This document shows positions 58,725-64,000 of a DNA stretch of 64,000 nucleotides, piece by piece (the first letter of the stretch is position 1; every line of letters begins with the position of its first letter). Where the stretch lies: contig JAJQAC010000012.1 in NCBI GenBank assembly GCA_021204025.1, positions 62,001 through 126,000 of the forward strand. The letters are read 5' to 3'. The position numbers and the translations under genes were made by a program. Origin of the DNA: Clostridiales bacterium (GTDB lineage: Bacteria > Bacillota > Clostridia > Lachnospirales > Lachnospiraceae). The notes under the pieces are model-generated. The model was not told the origin of the DNA and made no database searches. It worked only from the letters and a program-made list of their open reading frames with translations.

Positions 58725-59690
58725 ATGGAATTGATCAGTTGTCTGGAAGCAGACGTAACGATGGTGGCAAATGAATTTGTAGACAGACATATGGCTCAGG
58801 CAAACGGAGAGTATGTAAAAGTTTATCTGTATATCCTGAGACATCGTCAGGAAGATCTGGATGTTGACCGGATCGCGGAAGCGCTGAATCACACGGACGC
58901 GGATGTCCGGCGCGCGCTGGCTTACTGGGAAAAAGCGGGAGTCCTGAGCGTACGGAAAAAAGCGCCGGAGACGCCGGAAGCGGCAAAGGGAGGAGCCACG
59001 AAGCAGCGACGACCGGCATACAGTCCGGAACAGATCGAGCATCTGGGCAGGGATGAGGATTTTACACAGCTTCTTTATATTGCTCAGAAATATATGAATA
59101 AAATTTTTTCACAGAGGGATGTGGAGGTCTTTGCGTACCTCTATGACGGGCTGGGAATGAACGCGGAGCTTTTGGAATATTTGGTGGAATATTGCGCCCA
59201 GAGTCGACATACATCGCTGCGTTATATTGAGACCGTCGCGCTTAACTGGAAGGAAAAGGGATTTACAACAGTAGAGGAAGCGCGGGCTTACGCGGAGTCA
59301 TTTCAGAAAAATACCTTCTGTGTCATGAAAGCATTTGGTCTGACGGACCGCAGACCCGGAGAGCAGGAAAAAGAGATGATCGATCGCTGGTTTCATTCCT
59401 ATGGATTCAGCAGGGATCTGGTGGTCGAGGCCTGTAACCGTTCCATGAAAGCGACACATTCTCCGAGTTTTCAATATGCGGAAAAGGTTCTGGCGGCATG
59501 GAAGGAGGCCGGTGTACGATCCATGCGGGATGTAACGGCACTGGATGAAAACCATCAGAAAAAGACGGCGAGGACCGCAGCGCCCAGGGCACAGAAAAAG
59601 CCGGCAAACCAGTTTCATAACTTTGAGCAGCGGGATACGGATTATGATACGATGGTAATGGAGCAGATCCGTTCCCGGATGCAGACATAA
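58725..59690 (+). CDS. DnaD-domain replication initiation protein
   Basis: The start is the second of two adjacent ATGs (58725), the better distance from AAGAGGGTGG. The 321-residue product has an N-terminal winged-helix-like part (YVKVYLYILRHRQEDLDVDR) and ends with two DnaD/DnaB_2 domains. DVEVFAYLYDGLGMNAELLEYLVEYC begins the first, and EKEMIDRWFHSYGFSRDLVVEACNRS and ATHSPSFQYAEKVLAAWKEAG form the second. DnaD/DnaB proteins help remodel the origin and load the helicase. A helicase-loader gene follows 45 bases later, as in other Firmicutes. A DnaA-box cluster precedes the gene. Confidence 0.88.
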   Translation: MELISCLEADVTMVANEFVDRHMAQANGEYVKVYLYILRHRQEDLDVDRIAEALNHTDADVRRALAYWEKAGVLSVRKKAPETPEAAKGGATKQRRPAYSPEQIEHLGRDEDFTQLLYIAQKYMNKIFSQRDVEVFAYLYDGLGMNAELLEYLVEYCAQSRHTSLRYIETVALNWKEKGFTTVEEARAYAESFQKNTFCVMKAFGLTDRRPGEQEKEMIDRWFHSYGFSRDLVVEACNRSMKATHSPSFQYAEKVLAAWKEAGVRSMRDVTALDENHQKKTARTAAPRAQKKPANQFHNFEQRDTDYDTMVMEQIRSRMQT

Positions 59691-59735
59691 GCGGTTAAGA
59701 AGCGGATTGCGGATCAGGGAGGGTAAGAAAAGGCG

Positions 59736-60719
59736 ATGGCACTGACAAATGCACAATATCAGACGATTATGCGTGGGTATGAGGAGCAGCAACTGCAAAA
59801 CCGCCGTGAACAGATGAAGCGGGTGGAAGAGGTTTATGAAAAACTGCCCCAGATCCGGGAGATGGATGCTCAGACCGGCTCGCGGGCAGCGGCATGCGCC
59901 CGAAAGATGCTGGAGGGAGACGGGGAGGCGAGAAAACGTCTGCGTGAGACGATGGCAGATCTGCGTGCCAGAAAGGAAGCGCTTCTTGCAGGAGCGGGCT
60001 TTCCGACTGATTACATGGAACCGCGGTACCGCTGCGCGGAGTGCCGGGATACGGGGTTTGTCAATGGGAAGCGCTGCCGTTGTTTTGAAAAGGCCCGGAT
60101 GGAAATCCTGTATGATCAGTCTAATCTGCGAAGGATCCTGGAAAAGGAAAATTTTTCGGCGTTTACAGATCGCTATTATGATGATACCAGGATCGTGCCG
60201 GGGCTCGATGTGACGGAACGGGCTTACATGCTCTGGGCGGTTGGGCAGTGCCGGGATTTTGCGCGTGAGTTTCCCGAAAAGAGTCGCAATATGCTCTTTA
60301 CAGGAGGAACCGGGGTCGGTAAGACCTTTCTTACGAACTGTATCGCAAAGGAACTGATGGATCGGTATGTTTCGGTAATCTATCTGGTGTCCCAGGATTT
60401 TTTTGAAATCCTTTCAAAATACCGGTTTAACCGCGAGGAGCAGGAAGGGACGGAAGAAGCGTACCGCTATATCCTGGACTGTGATATGCTGATGATCGAT
60501 GATCTTGGTACCGAGATGAATAACACGTTTGTATCATCTCAGCTTTTTTACTGTATAAATGAGCGGATTGAAAGGGAGAAGGGAACCATCATTTCCACCA
60601 ATCTGTCGATGGCGGGACTGAGGGACCGGTATTCCGATCGTGTGACTTCGCGGATTATGAGTAATTACCGGCTGATGCCGCTCTATGGATCAGATATTCG
60701 CCTGAAAAAGAACCGATAG
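59736..60719 (+). CDS. Helicase loader, DnaC/DnaI-like AAA+ ATPase
   Basis: A 327-residue protein. The N-terminal helical region (to about 90) is followed by a zinc-binding stretch YRCAECRDTGFVNGKRCRCF (residues 97-116, CxxC...CxC), Walker A FTGGTGVGKTFLTNCIAKEL near 189 and Walker B DCDMLMIDDLGTEMNNTFVS near 248. The sensor region STNLSMAGLRDRYSDRVTSR follows. The zinc motif plus AAA core is the DnaI/DnaC-type loader that places the replicative helicase at the origin. IstB-type transposition ATPases share the fold but lack this zinc stretch and its dnaD neighbour. AGGGTAAG precedes the ATG. Confidence 0.88.
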   Translation: MALTNAQYQTIMRGYEEQQLQNRREQMKRVEEVYEKLPQIREMDAQTGSRAAACARKMLEGDGEARKRLRETMADLRARKEALLAGAGFPTDYMEPRYRCAECRDTGFVNGKRCRCFEKARMEILYDQSNLRRILEKENFSAFTDRYYDDTRIVPGLDVTERAYMLWAVGQCRDFAREFPEKSRNMLFTGGTGVGKTFLTNCIAKELMDRYVSVIYLVSQDFFEILSKYRFNREEQEGTEEAYRYILDCDMLMIDDLGTEMNNTFVSSQLFYCINERIEREKGTIISTNLSMAGLRDRYSDRVTSRIMSNYRLMPLYGSDIRLKKNR

Positions 60720-60731
60720 GCGTATTTCAGC

Positions 60732-60760
60732 TTGACTTTGCGGGAAGACGATGATATAAA
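60732..60760 (+). promoter_or_regulatory. Promoter of the PRPP synthase gene
   Basis: -35 TTGACT (60732-60737), 17-base spacer, -10 TATAAA (60755-60760), about 90 bases before the start codon. Confidence 0.6.
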
Positions 60761-60856
60761 GAAGTCGTAATCCGTTTTAAAGAGAATTTAACAATTGGAT
60801 AAAGTACATAAACGGATGAGTGTAATCCGCGCGAAAATAATATCTGGAGGACTGCC

Positions 60857-62041
60857 ATGATTTACGAAGAGAAGACGATCGAAACCATTCCTGTAGGACC
60901 GTTGGGACTGATTCCTTTAAAGAGCTGCACGACGCTGGGAGCAAAGGTAAACGACTGGCTGGTAGAGTGGCGAAAGGAGCGCGAGAGTGAACACAAGTCC
61001 ACCATTGCTTTTGCCGGTTATCAGAGGGATTCTTATATTATTGATTCGAGAACTCCGAGATTTGGGTCTGGTGAAGGTAAGGGTGAGATTGAAGAATCCG
61101 TACGTGGCGACGATCTGTATTTTATGGTTGATGTGTGTAATTACAGCCTGACGTATTCGTTATTTGGTCATGTGAATCACATGTCCCCGGATGATCATTT
61201 TCAGGATCTGAAACGTCTGATCGCGGCGGCGACTAAGGCACGCCGGATCAATGTGATTATGCCGTTTCTGTATGAGAGCAGGCAGCACAGACGTACCAAG
61301 AGGGAATCTCTGGACTGCGCGATGGCGCTGAGAGAACTGATGGATATGGGCGTGGAGAATATCATTACATTCGACGCGCACGATCCGCGGGTGCAGAACG
61401 CGATTCCGCTGAAGGGCTTCGAAAGTGTGCAGCCGGTCTATCAGTTTATCAAATACCTGTTAAAAACCGAGACGGAACTGCAGATTGACGCAGATCATAT
61501 GATGGTGATCAGTCCGGACGAAGGCGGTATGAGCCGCGCGGTATATTTTGCCAATGTCCTGGGACTCGATATGGGTATGTTCTATAAGCGCCGCGATTAT
61601 ACGAAGATTGTAAACGGCAGAAATCCGATTGTAGCACATGAGTTCCTGGGGAGTAACGTCGAGGGGAAGGATGTCCTGATCATCGACGATATGATTTCAT
61701 CAGGCGAGAGTATGCTGGATGTCGCAAAGGAACTGAAGCGCAGAAAAGCGAGAAAGGTCTTTGTGTGCGTGACTTTCGGCCTGTTTACGAATGGACTCGC
61801 CAAGTTTGACGAATACTATGAAAACGGCCTGATTGACCGGATACTGACAACGAACCTGGTTTACCAGACGCCGGAGCTCTTGTCCAGACCGTATTATATT
61901 GATGTGGATCTGAGTAAATATATCGCACTGATTATTGACAATCTGAATCATGACGCTTCGCTGAGCGATCTGCTCGACCCGACGAAGCGCATTAACCGTC
62001 TGGTAGAGCGATATCGGAAAGAACAAAGGGAGCGTGTATGA
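60857..62041 (+). CDS. prs: Ribose-phosphate pyrophosphokinase
   Basis: A 394-residue protein of the PRPP synthase family. INVIMPFLYESRQHRRTKRE (near 132) includes the flexible-loop RQxR-type text, VENIITFDAHDPRVQNAIPL (near 170) the active-site FDAHD, and DVLIIDDMISSGESMLDVAK (near 273) is the PRPP-binding loop. It converts ribose-5-phosphate and ATP to PRPP for nucleotide, histidine and tryptophan synthesis. It is about 70 residues longer than the standard enzyme, mostly at the N-terminus (about 95 residues before the catalytic parts), a form seen in this bacterial group. GGAGG precedes the ATG. Confidence 0.93.
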   Translation: MIYEEKTIETIPVGPLGLIPLKSCTTLGAKVNDWLVEWRKERESEHKSTIAFAGYQRDSYIIDSRTPRFGSGEGKGEIEESVRGDDLYFMVDVCNYSLTYSLFGHVNHMSPDDHFQDLKRLIAAATKARRINVIMPFLYESRQHRRTKRESLDCAMALRELMDMGVENIITFDAHDPRVQNAIPLKGFESVQPVYQFIKYLLKTETELQIDADHMMVISPDEGGMSRAVYFANVLGLDMGMFYKRRDYTKIVNGRNPIVAHEFLGSNVEGKDVLIIDDMISSGESMLDVAKELKRRKARKVFVCVTFGLFTNGLAKFDEYYENGLIDRILTTNLVYQTPELLSRPYYIDVDLSKYIALIIDNLNHDASLSDLLDPTKRINRLVERYRKEQRERV

Positions 62042-62631
62042 GTGGAGATTTGAAAAAAGAAGCAAAATCCACAAAGGACGACGGGTGGAAGGTACCGGAA
62101 GAAGAACCGTCCGGATGGAAGAAAGAAGTCATCGAGTGGCTGAAGATCATCCTCTCAGCGGTCGCAATCGCTTTTGTGCTGAATACCTTTATCATAGCAA
62201 ACAGCCGAGTGCTGACCGGTTCCATGGAAAATACGATCATGGCCGGTGACAGGGTGATCGGTTCAAGGCTGAGCTACCATTTTGAAGATCCGCAGCGGGG
62301 AGATATCGTAATTTTCCGTTTCCCGGACAATGAATCGATTTATTACGTCAAACGGATTATCGGGCTTCCGGGCGAGACTGTCGATATCGTGGATGGCCAG
62401 GTATATTTAAACGGATCATCAGAGCCGCTGGAGGAAACGTATATCTGGGAACCGATGATACCGGAGGATGCGATGCATTTCGAGATACCGGAGGATTCGT
62501 ATCTGATGCTGGGGGATAACCGGAATTATTCGATGGATGCCAGACGCTGGAACAATACGTACGTGAAGCGGGAAAAGATCATCGCAAAAGTGATCCTGCG
62601 ATATTTCCCGAATCCCGGACTGCTGAAATAA
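62038..62631 (+). CDS. lepB: Signal peptidase I
   Basis: A 197-residue membrane protease that overlaps the prs stop (ATGA). A charged cytoplasmic N-terminus (EEEPSGWKKEVIEWLK) is followed by a membrane helix near 36-55, the catalytic Ser in NSRVLTGSMENTIMAGDRVI (Ser near 62), the catalytic Lys in YYVKRIIGLPGETVDI (near 104) and the LMLGDNRNYSMDARRW box. It removes signal peptides from exported proteins, such as the secreted protein at 14384-15208. Lipoproteins use a different peptidase. The terminator follows. Confidence 0.95.
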   Translation: MSGDLKKEAKSTKDDGWKVPEEEPSGWKKEVIEWLKIILSAVAIAFVLNTFIIANSRVLTGSMENTIMAGDRVIGSRLSYHFEDPQRGDIVIFRFPDNESIYYVKRIIGLPGETVDIVDGQVYLNGSSEPLEETYIWEPMIPEDAMHFEIPEDSYLMLGDNRNYSMDARRWNNTYVKREKIIAKVILRYFPNPGLLK

Positions 62632-62643
62632 AAACACGACAGG

Positions 62644-62677
62644 ACGCCATTCTCTTTTGGGAGAGTGGCGTTTTTTT
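62644..62677 (+). terminator. Rho-independent terminator after lepB
   Basis: ACGCCATTCTC pairs with GAGAGTGGCGT (one G-U), followed by TTTTTTT. Family A repeat copy 4 begins at the next base. Confidence 0.88.
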
Positions 62678-62852
62678 ATCTTACAGGAAAGTTCGTCCTG
62701 TAAGATAAAAAGCCCTCCGGGCGGGATGCGCACTCGCGTGTAGGGAATTATGTCGCTGAAGCGACCGCGTCTACGCTCCGCTTCGGTCGTTGCTAATCGA
62801 GTGCCACTGGCACTCAGCAACGGCGCGAGAATGCGCCAAGGCGCATTCTTTG
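62678..62852 (+). repeat. Family A dispersed repeat, copy 4 (middle module inverted)
   Basis: It starts with hairpin ATCTTACAGGA / TCCTGTAAGAT (62678-62706). Compared with copy 1 it has a C-G pair where copy 1 has T-A, a compensatory change. GCCCTCCGGGCGGG, a TAGGGAATTATGTCGCTGAAG block and TCTACGCTCCGCTTCGGTCG with hairpin GAGTGCCA-C-TGGCACTC follow. It ends in GAATGCGC-CAAG-GCGCATTC. Module order and orientation match copy 2. Confidence 0.85.
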
Positions 62853-62894
62853 TTCTGAAAATCTGATGTATTATTAAATGGTGCCAATAAAGTA

Positions 62895-63044
62895 GTACCT
62901 GAGAGAAAAGAATATCCGTAGAGGACATTTTTTACGTCGGCACTTAGTGAGCCGGATGGTCTTCCGGCGAACTTAGTACCGCTACGTGAAAAGCTAAGCG
63001 AGAGCGGTCCTCGGAGGATATTCTTTTCTCTCAGGTACGGATGG
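62895..63044. ncRNA. Family B structured element, copy 2
   Basis: Perfect 23-bp terminal arms (62895-62917 and 63016-63038), different in sequence from those of copy 1 yet fully complementary. The core is nearly identical to copy 1: GAGGACATT, the GCCGGA-TGGTCT-TCCGGC hairpin, and TTTTTACGT / ACGTGAAAA with a G-U pair where copy 1 has G-C. The extra hairpin of copy 1 is missing. It lies between repeat copy 4 and the GntR gene, whose 3' end it adjoins. Confidence 0.7.
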
Positions 63045-63075
63045 TTCACCTAAAATCTTTTTCAAGCTACGTCGG

Positions 63076-63771
63076 CTATTTCACCGCCGCCTGAAAATAT
63101 TTCTTATATTCTTCGCTGAAGAGCTGCCCGCCCAGCCTGCGGACACCGCCATACAGATGAGAGGACATCAGTTCTTCGATACCGTTTTCACATTTATCAT
63201 CGATCAGGCGCAGCATTTCCCTGTGATTTTCCATGACTTCGGAGACATTTTGAGTTCCGACGATATCCAGACGGATGAACCGGGAGTAATCGGCGTGCGG
63301 GGCGGTCAGCAGATCCCAGAGATAAGATTTGCTGCAGGTGTCAAACCAGACCTGATGCATCTGGAGATCACGCTTTAGAAAATCATTGCCGTCGAAGTCT
63401 TCTGCCGGATATTCCTGTTTCGCGATTTCTTCCATACGCTGGTATTGGTAGTGGACGCGCGCGATGTCCGTTGGTGTCGCGATGCGGATAAAATCTCTCA
63501 GCACCATGGTCTCCACCGCTACCCGCTGATAGATCATCTGAGTGACGATATCCAGGTCAATGGGGGTTACGATTGTTCCCTGATGAGGAATAATGGTAAC
63601 AAAACGTTTCTGCTGCAATCGCTGGAGGACGCTTCGGACAGGGGTGCGCGATACATGAAAACGGTCGCATAATTTATTTTCACTTAAAATTTCTCCCGGA
63701 GGGATTCTGAGAGAAACGATCTCGTCCTCAAGAATCTGGTAAATCTGATGATTTGACATAATTTCAGTCAT
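63076..63771 (-). CDS. GntR-family regulator, FCD subgroup
   Basis: The start is the ATG at 63771 (MTEIMSNHQIYQILEDEIVS) with GAGG 7 bases before it; a GTG four codons upstream would overlap that site. The 231-residue product has an N-terminal winged helix-turn-helix (ILSENKLCDRFHVSRTPVRSVLQRL, about residues 30-55) and an all-helical FCD ligand-binding domain whose metal-binding residues include the His in LQMHQVWFDTCSKSYLW and SSHLYGGV at the end. Regulators of this type usually sense sugar acids or carboxylates. Its targets lie outside the window or among distant genes. From its start to 64000 I see only AT-rich sequence and no gene. Confidence 0.88.
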   Translation of the reverse strand: MTEIMSNHQIYQILEDEIVSLRIPPGEILSENKLCDRFHVSRTPVRSVLQRLQQKRFVTIIPHQGTIVTPIDLDIVTQMIYQRVAVETMVLRDFIRIATPTDIARVHYQYQRMEEIAKQEYPAEDFDGNDFLKRDLQMHQVWFDTCSKSYLWDLLTAPHADYSRFIRLDIVGTQNVSEVMENHREMLRLIDDKCENGIEELMSSHLYGGVRRLGGQLFSEEYKKYFQAAVK

Positions 63772-64000
63772 GGGTAACCTCACGTTTTCAATCGATCAAC
63801 ATAAATTAATATTATTATAACTTGTATACAAGACGAATTCAATTCGTCCAGAAAGGAAAATAATTTTTTTCGCAAATTGATAGAAACTGTGTCGGTTTCA
63901 CGTAAACCGAGGGAAGAAATGGCCGGACTTCTTGTTAAAAATCACAAAAATATTGAGAAATAAATTCATTTTAATCGTGCAGATTGAATTTGCACTTGCA

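Noticed and set aside
53328..63044. CRISPR array or insertion-sequence transposase linked to the repeats
   Set aside because: No regularly spaced short repeats with unique spacers and no transposase, IscB, TnpB or reverse transcriptase frame were found anywhere in the window.

Overview
The window looks like chromosomal DNA of a spore-forming, Gram-positive gut-type Clostridia, most likely Lachnospiraceae. This rests on gene content: a YyaC-type sporulation protein, DnaD plus DnaC/DnaI-type replication genes, a CBS/DRTGG Mn-pyrophosphatase, a long PRPP synthase, a class A PBP with a Ser/Thr-rich tail, strong AGGAGG-type ribosome sites and many U-run hairpin terminators. No database search was possible; names come from recognised motifs and family architecture.

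Layout. (1) 1-2074: 3' end of a branched-chain amino acid ABC operon (livM fragment, livG, livF). (2) 2319-3818: tagaturonate reductase with its own promoter. (3) 4131-15208: two LysR regulators, the second divergent from a tripartite tricarboxylate transporter operon (tctC-B-A) that runs into two alpha/beta hydrolases, a metallo-beta-lactamase-fold hydrolase, a DUF3237 protein and a mannonate-dehydratase-like TIM barrel. This looks like an uncharacterised carboxylate or ester catabolic cluster. A broken methyltransferase gene and a secreted protein follow. (4) 15415-42003: a sulfur/peptide-scavenging region. It holds a LysR regulator, an MmgE/PrpD gene cut by one in-frame amber codon, an M20 hydrolase with a five-gene dipeptide-type ABC transporter, an enolase-superfamily dehydratase, a fumarase/adenylosuccinate-lyase family lyase and a GNAT. 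Then come esterase, ATP-grasp ligase, glutamate-cysteine ligase, cystathionine lyase, MalY/PatB C-S lyase, TcdA, a RelE/YefM-type toxin-antitoxin pair, metY, metNIQ and a second M20 hydrolase. Four promoters here share a GATAAC-N2-GTTATC-like box, suggesting one LysR regulon. (5) 42153-45681: tRNA-Gly(CCC) beside a visibly AT-richer restriction-modification island, a HindIII-like nuclease facing a large DUF1156-like methylase. (6) 45948-62631: housekeeping genes (yyaC, a LysM protein, DUF5711, glucokinase, ppaC, flavin reductase, shikimate kinase, PBP1A, murC, dnaD, dnaC/dnaI, prs, lepB), including a cluster of DnaA boxes before dnaD. (7) 63076-63771: GntR/FCD regulator.

Two dispersed non-coding repeat families stand out. 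Family A (3927, 35321, 43421, 62678) sits just behind Rho-independent terminators; it starts and ends with hairpins, and its middle module is inverted in two copies. Family B (53328 and 62895) has 21-23 bp terminal arms that differ in sequence between the copies yet stay perfectly complementary, around a conserved core with a predicted pseudoknot. It is the best candidate here for an undescribed structured RNA or RNA-associated mobile element.
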